From Pseudoduganella umbonata (lineage in GTDB: Bacteria > Pseudomonadota > Gammaproteobacteria > Burkholderiales > Burkholderiaceae_D), in the NCBI RefSeq assembly GCF_014192225.1, contig NZ_JACHXS010000015.1, positions 1 through 64,000 of the forward strand: a stretch of DNA of 64,000 nucleotides. The letters run 5' to 3'. Within the stretch, counting starts at the first letter, position 1. Each line of letters begins with the position of its first letter. Below the pieces are notes generated by a model. The model ran no database searches, was not told the origin of the DNA, and was given only the letters and a program-made list of their open reading frames with translations. The translations under genes and the position numbers were made by a program. Shown one piece after another: positions 16,792-25,864 of the stretch.

Positions 16792-19311
16792 ATGACCTTA
16801 TCGCTACGTCGCACGCCCGTAACGGCGGCAACCGCTGTCAGCCTCGTGATACTGGCGCTGGCCTGGCTGGTTCTTGGCCGCAGCATCAGGAACGAAGCCG
16901 AGTCCTGGTCCTGGCTGGTCCATACGCGGGAGGTCCTGGAGCACCTCCAGACCACGATGACGCTGACGAGCGACGCCGAAGCGGCGCAGCGCGGCTTCCT
17001 GCTGACGGGCAACGAGAAGTTCGCCGCCGCCTATACCGTCGCGCGTGACCAGGTTCCCGATGAAATGCAGACCCTGCGCCAGCTGACCAGCGACAATCCA
17101 AGCCAGCAGGCGACCTTGCGCTTGCTGGAGGCGGCGCTGCAACGGCGCCTGCGCATGCTGGAACTGGTGATGCAGCAGTACCGGGGGGGCACCATGGCGG
17201 ATCCCGACATGCTGGAGTCCGGACGCCTGATCAAGCAGCAGATCGTCGCGCACGCAACCACGATCCGCCTGGAAGAACAGCGTTTGCTGCGCGAGCGGCA
17301 AGCGCGCGCGCAAGGCACGCGCTGGGAACTGATCACGGCGGTTGCCGTCGTGTCCGGCCTGTCGGTTTTCCTGATCGTCCTGCTGTGGGTGATATCGCGA
17401 CGCGATGCCGCGCGCCTGGTGGCCGAGCGCGCACAGCTCGACGCGACACTGCGCGGTATCGGCGAGGGCGTGGTTGCCACCGACCGCGACGGTGTCGTCA
17501 CGCTCGTGAATCCGGTCGCGGAAGACCTGATGGGGGTCACCGAGCAGGCGGCGCTGGGACGACGCCTTGCGGACCTGCTGGACCTGCATCACGAGACGGG
17601 TGCACCGGTAACGGCAATGGATGCGGCGATTGCCGGCAGCGGTACCGGCCGCTGGCACTTGAAGGCCGGCGAACGCAACCACGTTGTCGAGTTGACCGTG
17701 GCCCCCGTCAAGGCGGACAACGCGGCACCGCAGGGCTCGGTGCTGGTCATGCGCGATGTCACCGAGCGCGACGCGCGCGAGCGTGCGCTGCGCGAATCCG
17801 AAGCGAATTACCGTTACACGATCGAACTCAATCCGCAAATCCCGTGGAAGGCAAGTCCCGACGGCAGCGTCCAGGGCGTCTCCGAGCGCTGGCTGGCGAT
17901 CACGGGACAGTCGCATGACGCCGCGACAGGGGCCGGGTGGGGCGAGGTCGTGTACGCGGACGATCTGCCGGGGATGGTCGCTGCCTGGACGCACTCGGTT
18001 GCGACGGGCGAGCCGTACGACTTCGAGCATCGTCTCCACACCGTGGATGGCGACCTGCGCTGGATGCGCTCCCGGGCCAACCCGCGGCGCGATCCGTCGG
18101 GGGCCATCGTCGCGTGGTATGGACAGACCGAGGATATCCATGCGCGCAAGGAAGCGGAACTGTCCCTGCGCCGCCGGGAAGAGGAACTGCGCGACAAGCT
18201 CGCCCAGGTCGAAACCATCTATCGTGCCGTTCCCATCGGTCTCGGCTACGTGGACACCCGTTCGCGGATCGTGGAGTTGAACGAAGCGCTGGCCGAGGTG
18301 GCGGGACGCTCGAAGGACGAGGTGGTCGGCATGACACCGGCCGCGGTGCTGCCGGCGCCCTTTGGCGAGCGTGTCAGTGCGGTGCTGGACGAGGTCGTGC
18401 GGCAGAGGCACCAGTTGAGCGGTGCGGAATTCACCGACACGCATGCCGCGGACGGCGCGCGGCGCGACTGGCTGGGCAGCTTCTTCCCCGTGCTCGATGG
18501 CGGCGAAGTGCAAGGTGTCGTCATCGCACTGCTCGAGGTCACGCAGATCAAGGTGGCACAGCTGGAGCTGGAGCATGCGAACCAGTCGCTGGAACGGCGC
18601 ATCGAGGAGCGGACGATGCAGATCGGCGAAGCGAATGCCGAGCTGCGTGCCTTTGCGCATACGGTCGCCCATGACCTGCGCGCGCCGCTGCGTAATGTCG
18701 AGGGGTTCGCGACGGCGCTGCTGGAAGACGAGGGTGAACGGATGTCGGAAGATGGCCGCCTGTTCGCCGAGCGGATCGTCGCGGCCGTCACGCGGATGGA
18801 CCGGCTGATCACCGACCTTCTGGCCTACAGCCGCCTGTCGCGCGCCGAGCTGCGCATCGAGCCGGTCGACCCCGCGGCGGCCCTGCGCGTCGTCATGCGC
18901 GACCTGGAAGGCGAGGTCGCTGCCCGCGGCGCGGTGATTGCCGTCGCGCCGGCGTTGCCGATGGTGATGGGCAACCAGGCCATGCTGGTGCAGGTGCTGG
19001 CCAACCTGGTGTCGAACGCGATCAAGTTCGTTGCCCCGGGCACGCCGCCGCGCGTGTCGATCGGCGGTACAAAGGATGGACCGCTCGCCAGGCTGTCGAT
19101 CGAGGATAATGGCATCGGTATCGCCCCGGAACATCACGAGCACGTGTTCGGGGTATTTGAACGGCTGCACGGGCAGGAACAATATCCGGGCACGGGAATC
19201 GGCCTCGCGATCGTGAAGAAAGGGATTGAACGAATGGGCGGGAGTGTACGCATCCTGAAGGCGGCCGCGGGCGGTACCGTGTTCGAGCTTGTCTTGCCGG
19301 CGGCCGCATGA
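16792..19311 (+). CDS. membrane sensor histidine kinase (CHASE3-like, PAS repeats)
   Basis: An 839-residue kinase. A transmembrane segment near residues 12-32 and another near 182-205 bracket a periplasmic CHASE3-like domain (TLTSDAEAAQRGFLLTGNEK). Three PAS-type domains follow: about 215-330 (IGEGVVATDRDGVVTLVN), about 340-460 (a PAS with SDGSVQG-like core) and about 480-600. The dimerisation domain has FAHTVAHDLRAPLRN. The ATPase domain has NLVSNAIKFV, DNGIGI and GTGIGLAIVKK. This kinase class resembles bacteriophytochrome-like kinases that pair with Rcp1-type receivers, which matches the receiver gene overlapping at 19308. It is the first gene of a four-gene signalling block. Confidence 0.9.
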   Translation: MTLSLRRTPVTAATAVSLVILALAWLVLGRSIRNEAESWSWLVHTREVLEHLQTTMTLTSDAEAAQRGFLLTGNEKFAAAYTVARDQVPDEMQTLRQLTSDNPSQQATLRLLEAALQRRLRMLELVMQQYRGGTMADPDMLESGRLIKQQIVAHATTIRLEEQRLLRERQARAQGTRWELITAVAVVSGLSVFLIVLLWVISRRDAARLVAERAQLDATLRGIGEGVVATDRDGVVTLVNPVAEDLMGVTEQAALGRRLADLLDLHHETGAPVTAMDAAIAGSGTGRWHLKAGERNHVVELTVAPVKADNAAPQGSVLVMRDVTERDARERALRESEANYRYTIELNPQIPWKASPDGSVQGVSERWLAITGQSHDAATGAGWGEVVYADDLPGMVAAWTHSVATGEPYDFEHRLHTVDGDLRWMRSRANPRRDPSGAIVAWYGQTEDIHARKEAELSLRRREEELRDKLAQVETIYRAVPIGLGYVDTRSRIVELNEALAEVAGRSKDEVVGMTPAAVLPAPFGERVSAVLDEVVRQRHQLSGAEFTDTHAADGARRDWLGSFFPVLDGGEVQGVVIALLEVTQIKVAQLELEHANQSLERRIEERTMQIGEANAELRAFAHTVAHDLRAPLRNVEGFATALLEDEGERMSEDGRLFAERIVAAVTRMDRLITDLLAYSRLSRAELRIEPVDPAAALRVVMRDLEGEVAARGAVIAVAPALPMVMGNQAMLVQVLANLVSNAIKFVAPGTPPRVSIGGTKDGPLARLSIEDNGIGIAPEHHEHVFGVFERLHGQEQYPGTGIGLAIVKKGIERMGGSVRILKAAAGGTVFELVLPAAA

Positions 19312-19808
19312 CGACGGAGACCGGAATGGAGAGCGCCATTGCCGCGCCGCCGTCCGACGGCGCTCCGCTCATCCTGCTGGTGGAGGATAATCCGGACGAT
19401 GTGCTGCTGGCGAAGCGGGCCTTCAAGAAGGCTGCCCTGTCGGCGACGATGGAAGTCGTCAGCGATGGCGATGAAGCTGTCGGGTACCTGGACGCGGCTG
19501 CGCAGGCCGGCGGGGGCGGGCAGTCGGCGCCGCCGTCGCTGATCCTGCTCGACCTGAAGCTGCCCAAGCGCCCGGGCCTGGAAGTACTGCGCTGGATCCG
19601 CGCCAACCGGCACTACGATGCCACGCCGGTCGTCGTGCTGACCTCTTCCACGGAAGATGAAGACATCCAGAAAGCGTATGCGCTGGGCGCCAACTCCTAC
19701 CTGCAGAAGCCGGTAGCGTTCAACGGCCTGGTGCAGCTGCTGGGCGTGCTGGGCTTGTACTGGCTGCAGAATAACCTGACCGCGTCGCCCGGGACGGCGC
19801 AGCGCTAG
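19308..19808 (+). CDS. Rcp1-like single-domain response regulator
   Basis: A 166-residue receiver-only protein with LVEDNPDDVLL, phosphoacceptor D82 in LLDLKLPKRPG, and lysine in YLQKPV. The NPDD signature and the Lys-Leu-Pro after the phosphoacceptor are typical of Rcp1-like receivers that partner phytochrome-type kinases. It overlaps the kinase gene upstream by four bases (ATGA), so coupling and pairing are very likely. It has no output domain. An in-frame ATG at 19326 is an alternative start. Confidence 0.92.
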   Translation: MTTETGMESAIAAPPSDGAPLILLVEDNPDDVLLAKRAFKKAALSATMEVVSDGDEAVGYLDAAAQAGGGGQSAPPSLILLDLKLPKRPGLEVLRWIRANRHYDATPVVVLTSSTEDEDIQKAYALGANSYLQKPVAFNGLVQLLGVLGLYWLQNNLTASPGTAQR

Positions 19809-19853
19809 ATGTTAAAAATTTAGAGTCAAAGGGCGTGCCCGAAAGATGCAAGC

Positions 19854-21341
19854 GTGACGATTACCTTATTACTGCTGGACGATAATCCGGATGACCGCGC
19901 GCTGGCGCGGCGCGAACTCGAACGCCATTTCGACGGGTGCATGATCCGCGAAGTGGGCGACCGCGCCGGCTTCGAGCGCGAGATGCAGGATGGCCTGCGG
20001 GTCGACCTGATCATCACGGATTTCCAGATGCGCTGGATTACCGGCCTCGAGATCCTGAAGCAGGTGCGGGCCTACGATGCGCAGCTGCCGGTCATCATGT
20101 TCACCGCCACCGGCACGCAGGAAATCGCCGTCGAGGCGATGAAGCTCGGGCTCGACGACTATGTCATCAAGAGTCCGCGCCACTATGCGCGCCTGCCGGT
20201 TGCCGTGCGCACCTGCCTCGACCGCTCGGAGATCCGGGCACGGGCGATCCGCTCGGAGACGCGGCTGGCCGGTCTGCTGGAAAATATCCAGCTGGGGGTG
20301 TTTCGCATGAGCCTCGATGGCCGCCTGCAGGAAGGCAACCGCGCTTTCTGGACCATGCTGGGCGGCGATCCCACGGCACCGGACACGTTGCGCCATCCGT
20401 TGCTCGACCAGGTGCTGACGCGATTGCCCGCACTCGAGGCCACGCTCGATACCACCGAGCTGCAGGCCGAACTCGGCGCCATCGATGACGCGGGCCGCTT
20501 CTTCGTGGTCAAGCTCGTTCGTGTCAAGGTCAACGGCCACGATGTCGTCGACGGTATCGTCGAGGACGCGACGTCGCTGCGCCGGGCCAGTGCCGAGATC
20601 CTTCGCCTCAATGCGGAGCTGGAGCAGCGCATCGTCGAGCGCACCCGGCAACTGCAGGAAGCCAACGAAGCCCTGGAGACGTTCGGCTTTTCGGTGTCCC
20701 ACGACCTGCGCGAGCCGCTGCGCACCATCCAGGGATATGCGGCTGCGCTGCGGCAGGACCTGCACGCGGGGGACCATCGCCATCTGGAAAAGTTCGTCGA
20801 TCGCATCAACGCGATCGCCCGGCGCATCGACCAGATGGTGTCCGATCTGCTGGAGTTTGCCCGCCTGTCGCGGGCCGAGGTCGCATCCGAAACCCTGGTG
20901 CTGACGGACATCGTCCGCGATGCGCGGATCGCCTTGCAGAACGAACCGGTCTATCGCGCCGCCGAGGTCCAGGTCGACATCCCGGAAGACCTGCGGGTCC
21001 GGGCGCATCGTCCGATTCTCGTGCAGGCGCTGACGAACCTGCTGGGTAACGCCGTCAAGTTCGTGCGGCCCAATACGCATGCCGCCATCAATGTGGTGGC
21101 CCGCGCCCACGGCCGCCAGGTCCGCATCGAAGTGCAGGACAACGGCATCGGCCTGGCCGACGAGGCGCGCGCACGGGTCTTCAACGTCTTCGAGCGCCTG
21201 CATGGCGAAGAAGAGTATCCGGGCACGGGGATCGGCCTGGCGATCGTGAAGAAAGGCGTCGAGCGCATGGATGGCTGCGTCGGGGTGGATTCGGCCCCCG
21301 GCATCGGATCAACCTTCTGGATCGAGTTGCCAAGTGCCTGA
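19854..21341 (+). CDS. histidine kinase with N-terminal receiver (REC-PAS-HisKA-HATPase)
   Basis: A 495-residue protein. An N-terminal receiver (about 1-125) has LLDDNPDD, phosphoacceptor D in LIITDFQMRW and lysine in VIKSPRHY. A PAS-like region (about 135-250) follows. The kinase core has FSVSHDLREPLRTIQG, NLLGNAVKFV, DNGIGL and GTGIGLAIVKK. The input receiver suggests it takes phosphate or a signal from another kinase, a plausible relay step after the upstream kinase/receiver pair. The start is GTG 19854. The next gene begins eight bases before this stop. Confidence 0.9.
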   Translation: MTITLLLLDDNPDDRALARRELERHFDGCMIREVGDRAGFEREMQDGLRVDLIITDFQMRWITGLEILKQVRAYDAQLPVIMFTATGTQEIAVEAMKLGLDDYVIKSPRHYARLPVAVRTCLDRSEIRARAIRSETRLAGLLENIQLGVFRMSLDGRLQEGNRAFWTMLGGDPTAPDTLRHPLLDQVLTRLPALEATLDTTELQAELGAIDDAGRFFVVKLVRVKVNGHDVVDGIVEDATSLRRASAEILRLNAELEQRIVERTRQLQEANEALETFGFSVSHDLREPLRTIQGYAAALRQDLHAGDHRHLEKFVDRINAIARRIDQMVSDLLEFARLSRAEVASETLVLTDIVRDARIALQNEPVYRAAEVQVDIPEDLRVRAHRPILVQALTNLLGNAVKFVRPNTHAAINVVARAHGRQVRIEVQDNGIGLADEARARVFNVFERLHGEEEYPGTGIGLAIVKKGVERMDGCVGVDSAPGIGSTFWIELPSA

Positions 21342-23706
21342 CCTGTCCAGTCGCGCCGAACGGCTGCGCATCCTGCTCATCGACGACAATCCCGATGACC
21401 GGGCACTCGTCGAGCGGGAATTGCGGCTGCGTATTCCCGGCGTGTCGGTGAGCCACGTGTCCGATGCCGGCGCGCTCGACCAGGCCCTGGCCGCCGGCCA
21501 GTTCGACGTGGCCGTGACGGACTACCGCCTGCGCTGGACGCTGGGCACGGACGTGCTGCGCGCCATCAAGCAGCGCTATCCGAACACGCCCGTGGTGATG
21601 TTTACCGGCAGCGGCAATGAAGAGGTCGCGGTGGAGGCGATGAAGGAGGGCCTCGACGACTACATCACCAAGACGCCGAAACATTATCCCCGGGTGCCCT
21701 ACGCGGTGCTGGGCTGTTTCGAGCGTGTCCACAACAGGTTGCGGCTACAGGAGTCGCTGGCGCGGGAAAAACTGGCCAAGGCGCGGCTGGAAATCGCACT
21801 GCAGTCGGCCCGCATGGGCACCTGGCAGTATGACGTGCAGACAGGCGAGCTGGCGTTTTCCGACGAAATCGGTCCGATGCTCGGCCACGGCGCCGGCTTT
21901 GTCCATGCAACCGTCGACGAAGCGCTGGCGCAGGTCCACCCGGCGGACGGCGAGCGGGTGCGCGCGGCATGGGCGGGCGCCGTCGAGCGCGACGCGGCTT
22001 TTGCGATCGAGGCCCGCGTCCTCGGCGCCGATGCCAGGACACGCTGGCTTGCACTGAGCGGCAAGGCAGTGGGCGACGGAACCGGCACACGGCGGATCGT
22101 CGTGGGGACGGCCCGCGACGTCACGCCCGAGGTGGAAGCCAAGGAGGCGCAACGCGCCCAGCAGGAAGAACTGCAGGCGGTACTCGACGTCCTGCCGGTC
22201 GGGGTCGCGATCAGCCACGATCCGCAGATCAGCGAGATCACGGTCAGCCCGTATTTCTGCGGCTTGCTGGGCATCGCGCCCGGAACCAATATCGCCCAGG
22301 TCCTCCCCCAGGGCGATGGCCGGCAGCCGTACCAATACTTCCGGGGCGGACAGCCGCTCGATCCAGCCGACTGGCCGATCCGTGCCGCGGCCCGCCAGGG
22401 ATCGCCGGTACGCGGCGAAGAGCTGGAAGTGCGTTTCGACGACGGGCGCGCGCTGACCATCCTGGTAAATGCCGCGCCGCTGCTGGACCGGCAGGCGATG
22501 GTGCGTGGCGCGGTTGCCGCGATCATGGATGTGAGCGCACTGAAGTCCGTGCAGCGGGAACTGGAGGGGGCCAACCGGCAGAAGACGGAATTCCTGTCGG
22601 TGCTGGCGCACGAGCTGCGCAACCCGATGGCGGCGATCAGCTATTCGGTCGAGATGCTGCGCCACATTGCGACACCGGATGCCATCAACAAGGCCCGCGA
22701 CGTGATCGGCCGCCAGACGGCGCACATGCGCAAGCTGCTGGACGACCTGCTCGACCTGAGCCGGATCACCCATAACCGCATCGACCTTTTCCTCAAGCCG
22801 CTCGACCTGCGGCGGGTCATCGAGCATGCCTACGAAAGCACGCGTGCGCTGCTGGAACAGCAGCGTCACCGGATCGCGTTCGCGCTGCCCGAGATGCCGC
22901 TGACCGTGCTTGGCGATGAAGTACGCCTCACCCAGGTACTCAGCAACCTGTTGAACAACGCGGCGAAGTTCACCCCGGCGGGAGGCACGATCACGGTCGC
23001 CGGCGCCGCCGATGGGCGGTTTATCGCGATCGAGGTGACCGATAACGGCACGGGCATCCATCCGTCGGAACTCGAGCATGTCTTCGAGATGTTCGTGCAG
23101 GGGAAGGGCAAGGCCAGCGGTGGCGTGCCGGGCCTGGGGATCGGGCTGGCGATCGTCCGCAGGCTGGTGGAACTGCATGGCGGAACGGTGCAGGCTTTCA
23201 GCCAGGGGCCCGGCAGCGGAACCACGTTCCGCATCAGGCTGCCCCGTGTCGACGATGAGGAAGCGACGCAATCCATGTCGGGCGCGCTCGACGCCGGCAA
23301 GGGGGGACGGTTGCTGGTTGCCGACGACAACACCGACGCGGCGGACCTGCTGGGCGCCGTGCTGGCCATGGAGGGCTATCCCGTGGAGGTCGCCTATGAC
23401 GGCGAAGCCGCCATCGAGCTGGCAGGACGCTGGCGGCCCGATCTGATGCTGCTCGATATCGGCATGCCGCGCGCCACTGGCCTCGACGTGGCCCGCTGGA
23501 TCCGTGCCCAGGAGTGGGGCAGGGATGTCGTCCTCGTTGCCATCACAGGATGGGGGCAGCAGGAGGACCGCCGGGCGACAAAGGAGGCGGGGTTCGACGT
23601 CCACCTCGTCAAGCCTGTCAGCCCGTCGGAAATCGTGGCATTGATCGGCCAGCACCTGGGGTCGCGCCAACGCGATGCCTTGCCCGCGCCTGATGAGCGC
23701 GTATAA
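21334..23706 (+). CDS. hybrid histidine kinase with receivers at both ends
   Basis: A protein of about 790 residues: REC (IDDNPDD, phosphoacceptor in AVTDYRLRW), a coiled linker, two PAS-type regions, then HisKA (FLSVLAHELRNPMAAIS). HATPase (NLLNNAAKFT, DNGTGI, GLGIGLAIVRR) and a C-terminal REC (ADDNTDAADL, LLDIGMPRATG, LVKPVSP) complete it. GTG 21334 is preferred because it overlaps the upstream stop and begins just before the receiver; the frame stays open further upstream inside the previous gene. The first receiver resembles that of the preceding kinase (shared NPDDRALxxRELxxR pattern), which suggests duplication. No output domain is present. Confidence 0.9.
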   Translation: MPDLSSRAERLRILLIDDNPDDRALVERELRLRIPGVSVSHVSDAGALDQALAAGQFDVAVTDYRLRWTLGTDVLRAIKQRYPNTPVVMFTGSGNEEVAVEAMKEGLDDYITKTPKHYPRVPYAVLGCFERVHNRLRLQESLAREKLAKARLEIALQSARMGTWQYDVQTGELAFSDEIGPMLGHGAGFVHATVDEALAQVHPADGERVRAAWAGAVERDAAFAIEARVLGADARTRWLALSGKAVGDGTGTRRIVVGTARDVTPEVEAKEAQRAQQEELQAVLDVLPVGVAISHDPQISEITVSPYFCGLLGIAPGTNIAQVLPQGDGRQPYQYFRGGQPLDPADWPIRAAARQGSPVRGEELEVRFDDGRALTILVNAAPLLDRQAMVRGAVAAIMDVSALKSVQRELEGANRQKTEFLSVLAHELRNPMAAISYSVEMLRHIATPDAINKARDVIGRQTAHMRKLLDDLLDLSRITHNRIDLFLKPLDLRRVIEHAYESTRALLEQQRHRIAFALPEMPLTVLGDEVRLTQVLSNLLNNAAKFTPAGGTITVAGAADGRFIAIEVTDNGTGIHPSELEHVFEMFVQGKGKASGGVPGLGIGLAIVRRLVELHGGTVQAFSQGPGSGTTFRIRLPRVDDEEATQSMSGALDAGKGGRLLVADDNTDAADLLGAVLAMEGYPVEVAYDGEAAIELAGRWRPDLMLLDIGMPRATGLDVARWIRAQEWGRDVVLVAITGWGQQEDRRATKEAGFDVHLVKPVSPSEIVALIGQHLGSRQRDALPAPDERV

Positions 23707-23733
23707 GCACACGGCGGGCCGTCCCGGTCACGA

Positions 23734-23799
23734 CTGCTGCTCAGTCCTACTACTGCTCAGCCCTGCTGCTCAGCCCTGCTGCTCTTATTACTGCTCAGT
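23734..23799. repeat. short imperfect tandem repeat with CTGCTCAG core
   Basis: The octamer CTGCTCAG occurs at 23737, 23753, 23766 and 23791, embedded in CCTGCTGCT-like sequence just after the hybrid kinase stop. The last copy contains the stop codon of the minus-strand gene at 23795. Spacings of 16, 13 and 25 bases are irregular, which fits slippage-generated repeats and not CRISPR. Confidence 0.7.
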
Positions 23800-24001
23800 T
23801 TTCCTTGGCGTCGCCGGATTGTCCGGGGGGCACCTGTTGCAGGGGCCGGTGTTCTTCCGAATATAGCAGGCGATAAATCAGATGCGGCGCGATGCCGACG
23901 GAGCGCAGATACGATTCCGCTTCCGCCGCGCCGAGCATGTTCTTGTAAACCAGGCCTACCTGCAGGTGCTGCGCGGTGAGCACGTCCTTTCGACTATTCA
24001 T
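23795..24001 (-). CDS. single small-module protein, unknown function
   Basis: A 68-residue protein, most of it one copy of the roughly 45-residue module also seen at 11663 and 25158. It has QHLQVGLVYKNMLG, then AESYLRSVGIAPHLIYRLL. The pattern is a hydrophobic helix ending in M-L-G, a second helix with Y-L/W-R, then G-I/V-P and a final helix with R-[LV]-L. The C-terminal 20 residues are polar and lie over the tandem repeat region. It is convergent with the hybrid kinase gene. The ribosome binding site is weak. No known domain. Confidence 0.6.
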   Translation of the reverse strand: MNSRKDVLTAQHLQVGLVYKNMLGAAEAESYLRSVGIAPHLIYRLLYSEEHRPLQQVPPGQSGDAKEN

Positions 24002-24202
24002 ATGAAAGTTGCTAATCTGATATTAAGGGCGTACCGTAACCGATAGTCAGGTTGCTTGCAACACGATACTGTGAGGAATCCGCAGCCGAACCCCCGATTT
24101 CGACGAGATTTCGTGGTCGGCGCATGACGGCGATGGCATCCGACGCCTTGAATTGGTCCTGCCGAGTCCCTAGTTGTAAGGGACAAGAACAGGAGTCATG
24201 GA

Positions 24203-24499
24203 ATGGAGACGAAAGACCATACAACGCGCAGCCACGCCTATGATCCCGCAAGGCTGCTGGATGCGCTGGCATTGCATACCGGAGCGTCCAGCGACGCCAG
24301 GCTGGCCAAGAAGCTGCAGGTCAGCAAGCATGTTATCGGGGGAATCCGGCAGCGCCGGATCTCCGTCAGCGCCACGCTGATGCTGCACATCCAGGAAGCG
24401 ACAGGGTTGAGCGTGCCGGAGATACGTCACCTGGTGGGCGACCGCCGGCGTGTCGTACGCATGGCTGGCGCTGGCCCGGGCCGTTCGCGGCTTCGCTGA
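24203..24499 (+). CDS. small Cro/C1-like helix-turn-helix protein
   Basis: A 98-residue protein. ALHTGASSDARLAKKLQVSK followed by VIGGIRQRRISVS reads as a lambda-repressor-type helix-turn-helix at about residues 22-58. The next helix contains LHIQEATGLSVPEIRHLV. AGGAG lies six to nine bases upstream of ATG 24203; an overlapping ATG at 24198 is in another frame. Similar small proteins occur in phages and as chromosomal regulators, but there is no phage gene nearby. The C-terminal 15 residues are Arg/Gly-rich and may not be conserved. Confidence 0.72.
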   Translation: METKDHTTRSHAYDPARLLDALALHTGASSDARLAKKLQVSKHVIGGIRQRRISVSATLMLHIQEATGLSVPEIRHLVGDRRRVVRMAGAGPGRSRLR

Positions 24500-24736
24500 T
24501 CGGGAAATCGCACCAGGCGCACCGGCTTCGCCACGGGGCTGGAGGCGTGCGCATGCCTCCCGGGATTTATCGTCTGCAAGGGGCGCCCGCACGCCGTCCG
24601 GATGCATCTTCGGGCAAGCCGCAACAGATTGCTGGTATCGACAAAAACAATTGGTGTCCCCCTCCGCCGAGGTCTAGTATCGACTTACGGACGCTGCGCG
24701 TACCTGCGGCGGACGATCATAAAATCGGAGACGGTC

Positions 24737-24919
24737 ATGACACTACTCGCACTTACCCTGTCCGGCATCGCCATCGTGGCGGGAGCCTCCGCCGTGGTCT
24801 GGCAACGCGACAGCGCGCCGCAACAGCAGGCCATCCCCACCGAGGCTGCGCAGCCCGCCTTCCACCCGCCGGCCATCGACCTGGGGCGCCTGGCCCAGGC
24901 GTGCGGCCAACCCGGCTGA
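24737..24919 (+). CDS. small protein with N-terminal hydrophobic helix
   Basis: A 60-residue protein starting with one hydrophobic segment (LLALTLSGIAIVAGASAVVW), followed by a polar, Pro/Ala-rich tail ending in ACGQPG. It could be a small single-pass inner-membrane protein or an exported peptide. CGGAGA before ATG 24737 supports translation; the frame is open further upstream without a site. No family is recognised. Confidence 0.5.
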   Translation: MTLLALTLSGIAIVAGASAVVWQRDSAPQQQAIPTEAAQPAFHPPAIDLGRLAQACGQPG

Positions 24920-25157
24920 TCCCGCTGATCCCGCTGGGCCAGGGGCCCCGCAATGGCGGATCAATCGCCCTGTGGCCAGGCCGAACGCCTGGCCACGCGA
25001 ACTGCTGCGCCAACATAAGGTTGACACGCGCTGGTGTAATCCAGCTGGTGTACGGGAGGCGGCTCTTCAGGGGCTCGGTTCGGTGAGTCAATCACGGCGC
25101 GGAGCCGTGCAGCGTCCGCGTTATCGCGACAGGGCAGGGCAATTGCGCTAAATTGCG

Positions 25158-25592
25158 CTATTCAGTCACAAGTGCTGGCGATGGCCGTCTTTTTCTTGAC
25201 CCGAGCACACGTGCCGATATCCAGATGGGTACTCCGGCGTTTCGAAGATATTCGGCGGCGGCGTTCGTGCCGAGCATGGTCTGGAAGACGATTGCCACCT
25301 CTACCCGTTGTGAGCTCAGCGTGTCGGTCCGACGATCCACAGGGAGCTGGACCAGTTCTGGACCAGCGACGATAGCCCGGCGTGCGGCATAGCGGCGATC
25401 CTTGCGCCGTACCTTGCTTTCATTTCCCTTCAGTACTCTCTCGATGACTGAAGCCGGCGTACCTTCCCGTATCAGTATCCAATACGCCCTGTCGGAGCCG
25501 AACGCCTTGTTTATGTAGATAGCCGCTTCTACATAAGCGGCGCAGACATAATTCTTCCTGCGGCAATGCGCATTTCCCTTGTCTACCGGCAT
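25158..25592 (-). CDS. protein with two copies of the small helical module, unknown function
   Basis: A 144-residue protein made of two modules joined by a basic linker (KVRRKDRRYAARRA). Module 1, about residues 13-55, has YVEAAIYINKAFG, then RAYWILIREGTPASVIERVL. Module 2, about 88-132, has QRVEVAIVFQTMLG, then AAEYLRNAGVPIWISARVL. Both match the modules at 11663 and 23795, and module 1 ends with the same VIERVL as the second module there. AGGGAG six bases before ATG 25592 supports the start. An AT-rich upstream region (25600-25770) is probably its promoter. No catalytic motif, signal peptide or membrane helix. Confidence 0.65.
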   Translation of the reverse strand: MPVDKGNAHCRRKNYVCAAYVEAAIYINKAFGSDRAYWILIREGTPASVIERVLKGNESKVRRKDRRYAARRAIVAGPELVQLPVDRRTDTLSSQRVEVAIVFQTMLGTNAAAEYLRNAGVPIWISARVLGSRKRRPSPALVTE

Positions 25593-25864
25593 CGGCGCTC
25601 CCTGACCGCGACAGGCAATTTATTGTCTCTTTATTGTTTGTTTTTACTGAGTCATCTGCATGTGGAAGCCATTAAAAATATTGTCGCATACGTCACAAGC
25701 AGCATGCTAGGTACACTGTTAACTTTGCGTCACAGTCCGAAAAAACGATCAGGTACTGCGGACTGGTTCCTCGGGTTAAATCACATGGAGCGGGCTGATG
25801 GTTGCCGTACCGGGAGCCGGATCGCCCTCGCTCCCACGCCGATCTCGCTACTCGTTGCGGTCTT

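Noticed and set aside
14604..17012. An 802-codon open frame on the minus strand
   Set aside because: It lies opposite the pectate lyase-like, PEP-CTERM and kinase genes, has no recognisable domain, and is Arg/Gly/Ala-rich as expected for an antisense frame in GC-rich DNA.
16804..19182. A 792-codon open frame opposite the CHASE3-like kinase
   Set aside because: Antisense shadow; the plus strand encodes clear PAS, HisKA and HATPase domains.
21745..23712. A 655-codon minus-strand frame opposite the hybrid kinase
   Set aside because: Same reason: no domain, and composition typical of a shadow frame.
23734..23799. Possible CRISPR array
   Set aside because: Units are 8 bases at irregular spacing without unique spacers, and there are no cas genes.
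24203..24499. Prophage remnant suggested by the Cro-like protein
   Set aside because: No integrase, terminase, structural or lysis genes are nearby, and no attachment repeats were seen.
25733..25765. CAGTCCG/CGGACTG inverted repeat as a terminator of the beta-helix lipoprotein gene
   Set aside because: The loop is 19 bases, there is no adjacent T tract on the minus strand, and it lies 100 bases past the stop.
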